Source: an uncultured Alphaproteobacteria bacterium (GTDB lineage Bacteria > Pseudomonadota > Alphaproteobacteria > Rs-D84). From it: a DNA stretch of 64,000 nt. The translations under genes were made by a program, and so were the position numbers. This document shows, in pieces, positions 51,803-60,028 of this stretch; position 1 is the stretch's first letter; the number at the start of each line of letters is the position of its first letter. A model generated the notes under the pieces. It did no database searches. It was not told where the DNA came from and was given only the letters and a program-made list of their open reading frames with translations. The stretch spans positions 186,001 through 250,000 of the forward strand of contig CALXWY010000001.1 in NCBI GenBank assembly GCA_944392535.1, written 5' to 3'.

Positions 51803-53155
51803 TTATTTATGCGATAACGCCATTTGTATTAACTGTTTGGATTCAACCAAAAATTCCATTGGCAATCGTGCGATTATTGGCGCCGCATCTGCGCCGATAA
51901 TTAATGCAGTTGCGACATCTTCGGATATGCCGGCACGCATTAAAAAATTCAACTGGGATACGTCAATTGCACCGGTGGATGCTTCGTGACTTTGGGTGTT
52001 GTCGGCATTGCTGTGAATAATTGTTGGTAATGTATTCGCAATTGCATTTTTACCGATTAATCGTGTGTCGCATTTAGATGCATTTTTGCCGCCATGACCA
52101 GAAAAACTGACCATGCTGCGAAATGTTTGCCGTGACCAGTCGGTGGCAACACCGTATGAAACAATGTTTGAAACAGTATTGTTGCCCACATGAATCATTT
52201 TAGTACCGGTGTCAGCCTGTTGTGCGCCGCGTGTAATGGCCAGCGAATAAAAGTCACTGGATGCGCCATCGCCATATAAGATGGTTGATGGGTATTTCCA
52301 TGTCATTGCCGAACCAATTTCAACCTGGGTCCAATCCAGACGTGCGTTTTTATCACAGCGTCCGCGTTTTGTAACAAAGTTTAATATTCCGCCACTGGAT
52401 ATTTTTTTACCATGTTCAGAATCGTTGGATGTGCTGGGGGTGCCCGCATACCAGTTTTGTACAGTTGCATATTTTACAATTGCGTTATCGCGGACGATTA
52501 TTTCAACAACCCCACTGTGCAGTTGATGGTTGGGGCGGCGGGGGGCACTGCAACCTTCCATATAACTTAATTCAGCGCCACAATCGGCAATAATTAATGT
52601 ACGTTCAAATTGTCCGATTTTTGCGGTTTCTATGCGAAAATAACTGGCCAAATCAATGGGACATTTGGTGTTTGGTGGAACGTACACAAATGTGCCGTCT
52701 GAAAATACAGCGGCGTTCAGTGCGGCAAAAAAATTATCGTTTGATGGGACAACTGTGCCCAAATATTGTTTTACTAAATCAGGATATTTTTGAACCGCAT
52801 CTGACATCGGCAAGAATATTATCCCAAGTTTGTTCAGTTCATCTGTATAGGATGTGTGTACAGAACGACTGTCAATCACAGTATCTGTGGCCATACCCAA
52901 CAGTGCCCGTTGTTCATTTTCCGGCAGTCCCATTTTTTCGTATGTTTCACGCAGGTCAGAATTATCAATTGGGCGCTGTTCGTTGTAATAGTTCAGTGTG
53001 TCGTAATCTATTGGGGCATAGTCTATTTCCGCCCAATGCGGTTCAGCCATTTTTTTCCATGCGTGCAATGCATCAATACGCCATTGGCATAACCATTCTG
53101 GTTCATTGCGCCGGCGCGATATGTCGTGAATAAGTTCTTCGGATAAATGTGGCAT
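51803..53155 (-). CDS. sufB: Fe-S scaffold protein SufB
   Basis: 450 residues. It reads EPEWLCQWRIDALHAWKKM at the start, KLGIIFLPMSDAVQKYPDLV, FVYVPPNTKCPIDLASYFRI and the C-terminal QSHEASTGAIDVSQLNFLMR. This is SufB, not SufD. In the E. coli protein a key Cys lies in GANCGAHT (Cys405); here the same place reads GKNAIANT with Ala371, and the following His is Asn374. Many other bacteria also lack this Cys. No SufD is present in the window. Confidence 0.93.
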   Translation of the reverse strand: MPHLSEELIHDISRRRNEPEWLCQWRIDALHAWKKMAEPHWAEIDYAPIDYDTLNYYNEQRPIDNSDLRETYEKMGLPENEQRALLGMATDTVIDSRSVHTSYTDELNKLGIIFLPMSDAVQKYPDLVKQYLGTVVPSNDNFFAALNAAVFSDGTFVYVPPNTKCPIDLASYFRIETAKIGQFERTLIIADCGAELSYMEGCSAPRRPNHQLHSGVVEIIVRDNAIVKYATVQNWYAGTPSTSNDSEHGKKISSGGILNFVTKRGRCDKNARLDWTQVEIGSAMTWKYPSTILYGDGASSDFYSLAITRGAQQADTGTKMIHVGNNTVSNIVSYGVATDWSRQTFRSMVSFSGHGGKNASKCDTRLIGKNAIANTLPTIIHSNADNTQSHEASTGAIDVSQLNFLMRAGISEDVATALIIGADAAPIIARLPMEFLVESKQLIQMALSHK

Positions 53156-53159
53156 TTTG

Positions 53160-53705
53160 TCAGTCGCTTGTTTGGGTGGCCAGTTGTCGGGCCTGGGTGA
53201 AAAATGTCAATGATTGTCCCAACAGGCCGTCTGTGAATGTTGCCGCCAATATTCCGTCTGGATCGGTTGTTGTCAAATGGTGTAAAAACGCATCCGCACG
53301 ATTCATATAGTTATCAACACTGCGGGCAACTTCGGTATCCAGTTTAATACAACGGCGCAATTTTTCCAATGCAAATGGATTTTTTGCATATTCGTCCATT
53401 ATCCCACCCAGTGCACGCCACAGTGGGTGTTCTGATGTGTTGCGTGGCATGACATCAATCGCCGCCATGATTGGTATCAGATTTTGCAGCAAGTCTTGGT
53501 ATATCATTTCGGCATTTTCGGCAACCGCATTTGTCGCAGACTTGTTTTTCAGTACTGATTGAATTTTTACAATCAAATTGTATTGATGGGTCAGGGTTTT
53601 AGACATATCACGAATACGCATGTTTGTTCGGTATGTGTAATATAACATGCCAATCCCAAGAACAGTGATTAAGCCCATACAAACTAAGATTATGGTATCG
53701 TGCAT
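53160..53705 (-). CDS. Unknown membrane-anchored protein upstream of sufB
   Basis: 181 residues from ATG 53705 (CAGGAG upstream). One membrane segment (MHDTIILVCMGLITVLGIGM) is followed by a soluble helical part with LTHQYNLIVKIQSVLKNK. No family recognised. Its stop is four bases before the sufB start, so cotranscription is likely. It is divergent from the TcpQ-like gene. Confidence 0.55.
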   Translation of the reverse strand: MHDTIILVCMGLITVLGIGMLYYTYRTNMRIRDMSKTLTHQYNLIVKIQSVLKNKSATNAVAENAEMIYQDLLQNLIPIMAAIDVMPRNTSEHPLWRALGGIMDEYAKNPFALEKLRRCIKLDTEVARSVDNYMNRADAFLHHLTTTDPDGILAATFTDGLLGQSLTFFTQARQLATQTSD

Positions 53706-53791
53706 AAAACAACTCCTGTGCAAAATTATTATGGTTCAGTATAGCATAATTTTGCCGATTCGCATGATTTTATCTTTTATGCGTTTTAGTC

Positions 53792-53820
53792 TTGCACAGA
53801 TTCGGTCAAGTTGATATAAT
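53792..53820 (+). promoter_or_regulatory. Promoter of the TcpQ-like gene
   Basis: TTGCAC at 53792-53797 and TATAAT at 53815-53820 with a 17-base spacer. It lies 40 bases before the ATG at 53864, which has AGGAAAGGAAG upstream. Confidence 0.8.
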
Positions 53821-53863
53821 AATTATAATAAATATGATGAAACACTCAGGAAAGGAAGCTTTT

Positions 53864-54814
53864 ATGTTCCGCAAGATTTTGATTGTTGCAATGTTTGCAA
53901 CGGCGGCTGGGTATTGCTTTGCCGCAGAAACGTTGCCCCAGGTTGTCACGTCAGAGGTTTTTTATACCCAGACCACAGATGTTGATGTGTCCCAAGATGT
54001 CCAGGAAAATGCAAATGCAAATACCGTAACTGCGCAATCGGTGCCTGTGTGGCCAATTGCTGGTTCTGATGCAGATGTTCAAATTACATGTGAAGATGGC
54101 GCGTGCAGTGGCGGGGACAGCAAAAAAGACAACATTCGCATCGTTTCAAAAATTGGCGCGGACCTGGTTGTTGAAAATAATTTTAATCTGGGGGCATCAG
54201 ACGGTGATTTTACTGGATGGTCTGGTGGGGCGAATATGCTGCATGGTACGCAAATTCCGGTGGGATTTGACGATGAATGTAAAAACGGTTCGGAAATGCC
54301 ATTGCTGCATCGTGAAATGCTGGAAGATGATGGTGGAACTGTGCTGACCGTGTCGCGCAGCAGTCGGCGTGATTGTACCCAATATCGTGATGGATATGAA
54401 GCGTTCGTTGCAAAAATGGGTATGGATGCCACAGAGGTGGCCAATGCAAATGCGAATATTTCCAGTGACCTGAATGGGGTGACAACGGATAATCCGTTGG
54501 ATGCGGAAATTGCGGTGGATATATCTGCGGATGCCGAAGCGCCAATTGTCTTGACGGACCAGGTGCGTTCGTGGGTCGTTGCAAATGGCCAGACATTACG
54601 CCAAGTGTTACAAGATTGGTGCAACAAAGAAGGTTGGGATTTGGTTTGGGCAACATCGCGTGAATACCCGATTGAGGCCAGCGCCGTATTCAAGGGACGC
54701 TTTGTTGATGTGGCGTCTGCGCTGGTGCGTAATTTTGCCCGTGCAACACCGATTCCGTATGCTAAATTTTATAAAGGAAATCGTGTTCTGGTGATATCAA
54801 CATCCGAAGAATAG
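53864..54814 (+). CDS. TcpQ-like type IVb pilus assembly protein
   Basis: 316 residues with a signal peptide (MFRKILIVAMFATAAGYCFA). The last 85 residues, SWVVANGQTLRQVLQDWCNK, EGWDLVWATSREYPIEASAV and FKGRFVDVASALVRNF, match the TcpQ domain, which helps the secretin of type IVb pili (toxin-coregulated pilus) to assemble. The middle has paired Cys. The secretin gene follows 37 bases later. No pilin or ATPase gene is seen in the window. Confidence 0.75.
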   Translation: MFRKILIVAMFATAAGYCFAAETLPQVVTSEVFYTQTTDVDVSQDVQENANANTVTAQSVPVWPIAGSDADVQITCEDGACSGGDSKKDNIRIVSKIGADLVVENNFNLGASDGDFTGWSGGANMLHGTQIPVGFDDECKNGSEMPLLHREMLEDDGGTVLTVSRSSRRDCTQYRDGYEAFVAKMGMDATEVANANANISSDLNGVTTDNPLDAEIAVDISADAEAPIVLTDQVRSWVVANGQTLRQVLQDWCNKEGWDLVWATSREYPIEASAVFKGRFVDVASALVRNFARATPIPYAKFYKGNRVLVISTSEE

Positions 54815-54851
54815 TTGGTTGTATTTCAGATTGCCGTAGGAGAATATAATT

Positions 54852-56480
54852 ATGACCAAACAGATAAAACTTTTTGTTATGTGCAGTGCAATGTGTGCCA
54901 TTTTGGCCGGCTGTGCACGGGAAGAATCTGCCAAGGTTGCGGCATCTGTGGACCAGGACTTTATTAATGCATATGATGCGTTTGAATTGGCCAAAACACC
55001 ACGTGCCCAGGTGGCAAACGGTGATACGGTTTCTATGTCCGAAGGGGTTTGGTTGGGGGCGTCATCAACACTGTTGGAACATCGGAATAATTTACCGTCA
55101 CAGTTTGAAACAAATACGGGAATAACGATTTTACTTAACGAACCTGTCAGTTTACAGGTGTTGGCAAATAATATAACATCTATCACCGGCATACCGGTTA
55201 AAATAGACAGCCAGATTGATTCGGATAAATTAAAAAAGACGATAAATATTGCCTATACAGGACGTCTGTCGGGGCTGTTGTCCCAGATTGCCACAGATTT
55301 GGACCTGTTGTGGTATTATGATAAATCGTCAATCGTATTTTATGAAACAGAAACAAAAACGTTCACGCTGTATGCGCTGGGGACCGACGTATCATATCAA
55401 ACGGCGGTTGAAACAGATGATGGGAATGCGGTTTCACTGGAATCAACACTGAAAGAATGGGACGAAGTTGAAAATGCAATTGAAACAATTATCGGTGATG
55501 TTGATAATGCCAGTTTCACTGTATCGCGCAGTTTGGGTACGATTACTGTAACGGCGCCACCATCAATTCTGAATCGTGTTGGCGAATATATTGAACGCCA
55601 AAATAAACGCTTGTCACAGTTGGTAACGATTGATGTAAAGGTGTTACAGGTATCAATATCAAATGATTCGGCGTTCGGATTAAATCTGGCGGCGGCAATT
55701 AATTCGGCGTCTGGACTGAATATCGTTGCCAATCCAAAGAATAATTTGACCAGTACCGAAGCCAGCAGTATGAACATCGCCGTGTTGTCAAATGCGGTGT
55801 CGGCGGTTACCGGGGCAACACATCTGGAAGATGGCGATGTGGTATCTGGGGCGTATACACAAGACCAGATTCAAAATGGTTCATTATCTGGATTGGCGGG
55901 GACGGATGCGTTGATTCAAGCACTGGCAAAACAGGGCAAGGTATCATTGGTTACCAATGTCGGTGTTACAACGCGGAATAATCGCGTTGCGCCGGTGAAT
56001 AATACACGTACAACCGGATATATTAAGCGTTTTGAATCGCGTAACTTTACAACGGTTGAATCCAGTACGGTTGATCAAGACGATTTGGAAACAGGTTTTT
56101 CAATGCAGTTATTGCCGAATGTTTTAGAAAATGGCAAAATATTGCTGCTGTTCAGAATGTCGGTGCGTGAATTGTTGCGTATGTCAACCCAGACGATTGG
56201 TGAAGTTACCCTGCAATTACCAGAGGTTGAAGAACGCAGTTTCATGCAAGAAGTAATTATGGAATCTGGCCAGATGTTGGTGGTGTCTGGGTTTGAAAAA
56301 CAGGGTAACACGGATACGCGCTATGGGCTGGGTGATCCGGACTTTATGGCACTGTCGGGGTCACGCGAAACATCGGCAACGCGTGATGTGTTGGTGGTTA
56401 TATTGACGCCACAAGTGTTGGTCAGCCCAATGGATGCAGAACGCAGTATCCAACAGCATTGGGGGGCACCGTTGAATTAG
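54852..56480 (+). CDS. PilN-type type IVb pilus secretin
   Basis: 542 residues of an outer-membrane lipoprotein (MTKQIKLFVMCSAMCAILAGC). An N-lobe precedes VTIDVKVLQVSISNDSAFGL (secretin core), and ETGFSMQLLPNVLENGKILL with EVTLQLPEVEERSFMQEVIM and SGQMLVVSGFEKQ. These are secretin motifs, as in PilN of R64 and BfpB. It forms the outer-membrane ring. With the TcpQ-like protein it is a two-gene unit and ends in a clear terminator. Confidence 0.88.
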   Translation: MTKQIKLFVMCSAMCAILAGCAREESAKVAASVDQDFINAYDAFELAKTPRAQVANGDTVSMSEGVWLGASSTLLEHRNNLPSQFETNTGITILLNEPVSLQVLANNITSITGIPVKIDSQIDSDKLKKTINIAYTGRLSGLLSQIATDLDLLWYYDKSSIVFYETETKTFTLYALGTDVSYQTAVETDDGNAVSLESTLKEWDEVENAIETIIGDVDNASFTVSRSLGTITVTAPPSILNRVGEYIERQNKRLSQLVTIDVKVLQVSISNDSAFGLNLAAAINSASGLNIVANPKNNLTSTEASSMNIAVLSNAVSAVTGATHLEDGDVVSGAYTQDQIQNGSLSGLAGTDALIQALAKQGKVSLVTNVGVTTRNNRVAPVNNTRTTGYIKRFESRNFTTVESSTVDQDDLETGFSMQLLPNVLENGKILLLFRMSVRELLRMSTQTIGEVTLQLPEVEERSFMQEVIMESGQMLVVSGFEKQGNTDTRYGLGDPDFMALSGSRETSATRDVLVVILTPQVLVSPMDAERSIQQHWGAPLN

Positions 56481-56486
56481 TATTAA

Positions 56487-56510
56487 AAAATCCCGCGATT
56501 GCGGGATTTT
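56487..56510 (+). terminator. Terminator after the secretin gene
   Basis: AAAATCCCGC and GCGGGATTTT, a perfect 10-base stem with GATT loop and T-run. Confidence 0.9.
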
Positions 56511-56626
56511 TATCAGATTTTGATATTGTGGCATATGCATACTTGTTTCATGTTGTGTGGTGGGGACGGGCGTCAAAAAAATCACTTGTAAGCGGTGGAT
56601 TAATGTGGTGTGTTGGTGGTAAATTA

Positions 56627-56654
56627 AATACCCGCACAGAAATGTGCGGGTATT
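56627..56654 (-). terminator. Terminator after rpsT
   Basis: AATACCCGCACA and TGTGCGGGTATT, a perfect 12-base stem with a four-base loop, just past the rpsT stop on the minus strand. The 116 bases between this and the secretin terminator show nothing clear. Confidence 0.75.
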
Positions 56655-56671
56655 ATTATTCAAAAATTTTA

Positions 56672-56932
56672 TTATGCCATTTTTGATAATTTTTTGGTCA
56701 AACGCGAAACCTTGCGCGCGGCACGCTTTTTCGGCATAATCTTGCCAACAGATTTCATAATCTTGCTTTCTGCATTACGGACAGCCGTTGTTGCCGCCGC
56801 TTTATCCCCAGATTCAATTGCCTTTAACGCCTTTTTCGTTTCAGTTTTTACCGCACTGCGACGCGCGTTGTTTATTGCGTTTTTGGTTGCAGTGACCAAA
56901 ATTCTTTTCTTAGATGACTTATGATTTGCCAC
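56672..56932 (-). CDS. rpsT: 30S ribosomal protein S20
   Basis: 86 residues with MANHKSSKKRILVTATKNAI, NNARRSAVKTETKKALKAIE and KRAARKVSRLTKKL, the S20 pattern. AAGGAAAAT lies upstream of the ATG. It binds the lower part of 16S rRNA. A terminator follows at 56627-56654. Confidence 0.97.
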   Translation of the reverse strand: MANHKSSKKRILVTATKNAINNARRSAVKTETKKALKAIESGDKAAATTAVRNAESKIMKSVGKIMPKKRAARKVSRLTKKLSKMA

Positions 56933-57005
56933 GTTATTTTCCTTTTATTTAACAATGTTTTTTGATATTTTATAGAAAACAAACATAAAATCAAGGAAAA
57001 ATAAA

Positions 57006-57614
57006 ATGATAGTGGATAATATCGTCATATTTTATATTGGCGCATTGTTGATTTCGTACCTGTTGGGGTCGGTGCCAATGGGATTGATTTTAACCAGGTT
57101 GGCAGGGCGGGGTGATTTGCGCCAGGTTGGCAGTGGTAATATCGGTGCAACAAATGTATTGCGTGTCGGTGGATTGCGAATGGCCGGGTTGACATGGATT
57201 CTGGATATGGTCAAGGCAATTGCCGCCGTTTTAATTGGTAATGCGGTTGGTGGTACGGTCTTGGGCGCGTGGTGCGGTTTTGTCGCAATTGTTGGGCATT
57301 GCTATCCAGTGTGGTTAAAATTTCGCGGTGGCAAGGGGATTTCGTCGCTGTTTGGGGTGTTGCTGGTCACCAGTCCGTTGGCATTCGTTTTTTGTGGAAT
57401 TGAATGGCTGATTGTCGCGTTAACATCGGGGTATTCTTCGTTGGGGGCGGTTGTAGCGTTCTGTTTGATGCCGGTATTTGGTTTTGTTATTGATACACAT
57501 ATTGGTTGGGCGTTTTTGGCGATTGCGTTGTTGTGTCTGTGGCGACACCGGGTGAATATAAATCGTTTGTTGCACGGAACAGAATCAAAAATAGAATGGA
57601 AATGGAAAAAATAA
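57006..57614 (+). CDS. plsY: Glycerol-3-phosphate acyltransferase PlsY
   Basis: 202 residues with several membrane segments. LLGSVPMGLILTRLAGRGDL, QVGSGNIGATNVLRVGG, and GHCYPVWLKFRGGKGISS are the three PlsY motifs. It transfers acyl groups from acyl-phosphate to glycerol-3-phosphate. The ATG follows AAGGAAAAATAAA. It is divergent from rpsT over 73 bases. Confidence 0.95.
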   Translation: MIVDNIVIFYIGALLISYLLGSVPMGLILTRLAGRGDLRQVGSGNIGATNVLRVGGLRMAGLTWILDMVKAIAAVLIGNAVGGTVLGAWCGFVAIVGHCYPVWLKFRGGKGISSLFGVLLVTSPLAFVFCGIEWLIVALTSGYSSLGAVVAFCLMPVFGFVIDTHIGWAFLAIALLCLWRHRVNINRLLHGTESKIEWKWKK

Positions 57615-57715
57615 TCTTGGTGCTGCGTAAATCGCGGCATCTGATTTTATATATTATTTCTTTATTTTTGGGCGATTTTATGCTATAATAAAGTACAATC
57701 AATATGGGGACGGGA

Positions 57716-58585
57716 ATGAAAAAAATTCTGTGTTTAGTTATGCTGGCTGGATTTGTAATGCCGGCGTTCGCGGCGACGTCGTCGGCCCCGGCGCGACGTT
57801 CTGTGGCCAGTCAAATGGTTATGGCGGCACCACGCGCCACGGCATCAACAAATCAGATAACCGCAATGGCAAATGCAAATAATGCGTCGTCTGCAAAATT
57901 GGCAACAACGCCAGATATCGTGCCAAGTGCGGTGCGCGTTGATGCGGATCCCAGTGTGGATGATGATACCGTAACGGATAATCGTGAAAAAGAAAAATTG
58001 GCATGTATCAGCAATAATATCGGAATTGGTAACACATTTGTCTGGGCGTCCAGATACAGCAATACAAATGACTATGCCGCAATGGTGGAAGATGTGGAAA
58101 ATCCGGAAAATAATGTTTGCTTTGTATTAGTAGAAGTAAAATCAAATGACCCAAAAATTAGTGTTTCTGATGTCCCTGGTAAATATTTCGTAATGGGGAA
58201 TGATATTACGTGTGGCGATTGGGCCGATGTTGATACACTGCGCCAGCGTATATTGGATGCCAAGAAATCTGTGCGTACATGGGCAACCGTGGGCGGTGTT
58301 GTCGGTGGTGCCGGAATTGGTGTCGGTGCAATGGAATTATTTGGTAATCGCTGGATCGGTGGCGCCGTAGAAGGCCAGGCCGCCATGGATGATGGGCAAT
58401 TGTTATTATCCCAGTTATTGGTTATGCGGGATTCTGGTGACCCAGAATATGACGATTTTGTGGAAAATTTGACCGTGTTGCAGCAAGAATGCAACAGTGA
58501 TGTTTGGATGGCCGGGGGCAAGCCCGCAGAATGTGATGAATTTGACTATGAATTCATATTAAATGGTCTGAAACAAATTGAATAG
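57716..58585 (+). CDS. Unknown secreted protein with a C-terminal Gly-rich segment
   Basis: 289 residues. The signal peptide (MKKILCLVMLAGFVMPAFA) is followed by an Ala/Ser-rich region (20-80), then a Cys-containing part. TVGGVVGGAGIGVGAMELFG (about 195-215) looks like a glycine-zipper membrane segment, followed by a Cys-containing tail (QECNSDVWMAGGKPAECDEF). I do not recognise a family. The ATG at 57716 has GGGGACGGG just upstream; GATATAAT-like TATAAT lies at 57684. A terminator follows. Confidence 0.6.
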   Translation: MKKILCLVMLAGFVMPAFAATSSAPARRSVASQMVMAAPRATASTNQITAMANANNASSAKLATTPDIVPSAVRVDADPSVDDDTVTDNREKEKLACISNNIGIGNTFVWASRYSNTNDYAAMVEDVENPENNVCFVLVEVKSNDPKISVSDVPGKYFVMGNDITCGDWADVDTLRQRILDAKKSVRTWATVGGVVGGAGIGVGAMELFGNRWIGGAVEGQAAMDDGQLLLSQLLVMRDSGDPEYDDFVENLTVLQQECNSDVWMAGGKPAECDEFDYEFILNGLKQIE

Positions 58586-58614
58586 TTTTATGCGTACATT
58601 ATATATATGTATAT

Positions 58615-58637
58615 AAAAACGCCGATTCGGCGTTTTT
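58615..58637 (+). terminator. Terminator before dprA
   Basis: AAAAACGCCG and CGGCGTTTTT, a perfect 10-base stem with ATT loop. Confidence 0.85.
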
Positions 58638-58681
58638 ATACTTTTAATATGTATGTATTTTTTCTTATAGTGGTCTATGTG

Positions 58682-59701
58682 ATGCAGGATGATTTGTTTT
58701 ATAAGTTATTGTTGCTGCGCAGTCCGGGAATCGGCCCGGTGCGATATACGGAATTAATATCGCAATTCGGGGATGTTGAATCGGCGGCCCGTGCGGCCGG
58801 GGCGGCCAATAATGCGATTCGGGATTCGGTTATGCGTGAAATGGAACGCGCAAGTGATTTGGGTATAAATTATATTTGTGACGATTCGGTTTACTATCCG
58901 CAAATGTTAAAAAAAATTAAAAATCATCCGCCGGTGTTAACTGTACGTGGAAATCTGGATGCATTGACGCGGCCAACAATCAGCATCGTTGGCACACGAC
59001 ACGCAACCGCCGCAGGAATGAATTTTGTGTCCAATATTGCCCAAGCGTTTGCACAACATGGAAATGTGGTTGTGTCGGGCATGGCAATGGGTACAGATAC
59101 GGCCGCGCACCGTGGTGCGTTAAGTTGTCCTGGAAATGCGCAAACAATCGCGGTCGTTGCCGGTGGTGTTGATTATATTTGGCCATTGGAAAACGAATCG
59201 TTGTATTGGGAAATTGTTTCGCGCGGCGCAGTGGTCAGTGAAATGCCAGTTGGGTTTACACCAGTTGCAACGAATTTTGTTCAACGTAATCGCTGGGTCG
59301 CAGGAATCGGAGAACAATTGATTATCAGCGAGGCAGATGTTAATTCAGGCAGTATGAAAACAGCGCGATTCGCATCTGAATTTAATCGCAAAATTTGGGC
59401 AATCCCATCGCATCCGTCGGATTCACGCGCCTTTGGGCCAAATTCTTTGATTCAATCAGGGGTGGCAAAACTGTGTATGGGAATATCAGATTTTTTTGAA
59501 CAAAATAAAAATAATGTAAAAAAAGAAAAAAAATTCGATTCGGAAAATTTGCTGTTGGATGCGTTGGGAACAATTCCTGTGTCAGAATCTGTATTGGCAG
59601 AAATTGTCAAAAAATCTGTTTCGGAAATAAAAGCAGATTTAGTCATCTTGGAATTGCAGGGATTGGTGCGTAAATCCAATGGTGGATATGTCCGTGCGTG
59701 A
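58682..59701 (+). CDS. dprA: DNA processing protein DprA
   Basis: 339 residues from ATG 58682. A SAM-like N-terminal part (LLLLRSPGIGPVRYTELISQ) precedes the Rossmann fold: ISIVGTRHATAAGMNFV, VVSGMAMGTDTAAHRGAL, GGVDYIWPLEN and FVQRNRWVAGIGEQLIISEA. A DML1-like winged helix ends it. DprA loads RecA on ssDNA during transformation. Upstream ATGs give unlikely hydrophobic extensions. Confidence 0.93.
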   Translation: MQDDLFYKLLLLRSPGIGPVRYTELISQFGDVESAARAAGAANNAIRDSVMREMERASDLGINYICDDSVYYPQMLKKIKNHPPVLTVRGNLDALTRPTISIVGTRHATAAGMNFVSNIAQAFAQHGNVVVSGMAMGTDTAAHRGALSCPGNAQTIAVVAGGVDYIWPLENESLYWEIVSRGAVVSEMPVGFTPVATNFVQRNRWVAGIGEQLIISEADVNSGSMKTARFASEFNRKIWAIPSHPSDSRAFGPNSLIQSGVAKLCMGISDFFEQNKNNVKKEKKFDSENLLLDALGTIPVSESVLAEIVKKSVSEIKADLVILELQGLVRKSNGGYVRA

Positions 59702-60028
59702 ATAAATTCATGTCTATACAGTGTATATACAACGCGCGGAAAACAGCCAAAAAAACGAATCGTTGTCAAAAAGTAAATGTTGAAAAATTGTTTAACAATT
59801 GGTTGCAAATACGAATTTATCTTTTAACTTAACAGACGTATCCAAAACGATTGATGAAACATTCAATCACCAAAAGCGAGAGGGGTTATAACGTAGGAAC
59901 ATAACATAAACACTAAATTTTTATGACACCGTATGGTTCAGTAAAATTTAGCGTTTATGCGGGGGTGGTTTTTATACTCTTGCACAGGCGGATGACTTTT
60001 TTGAGGGGACAGGAAAAGGAGAAACGAT
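59702..60028. other. Gap upstream of dnaA with a long hairpin
   Basis: There is no supported gene. CATAAACACTAAATTTT (59905-59921) and AAAATTTAGCGTTTATG (59943-59959) form a 17-base inverted repeat with one mismatch. Inside, TGA and ACC pair with GGT and TCA around GTAT, with one bulged base. A second perfect repeat, AATTGTT/AACAATT, is at 59786-59800. No match to TTATCCACA was seen, so I cannot call it an origin. A TATACT lies near 59975. Confidence 0.7.

Noticed and set aside
59702-60028. Replication origin next to dnaA
   Set aside because: No TTATCCACA-type boxes are visible and the genes around (dprA, secreted proteins) are not those usually near alphaproteobacterial origins. GC skew cannot be judged from one window.
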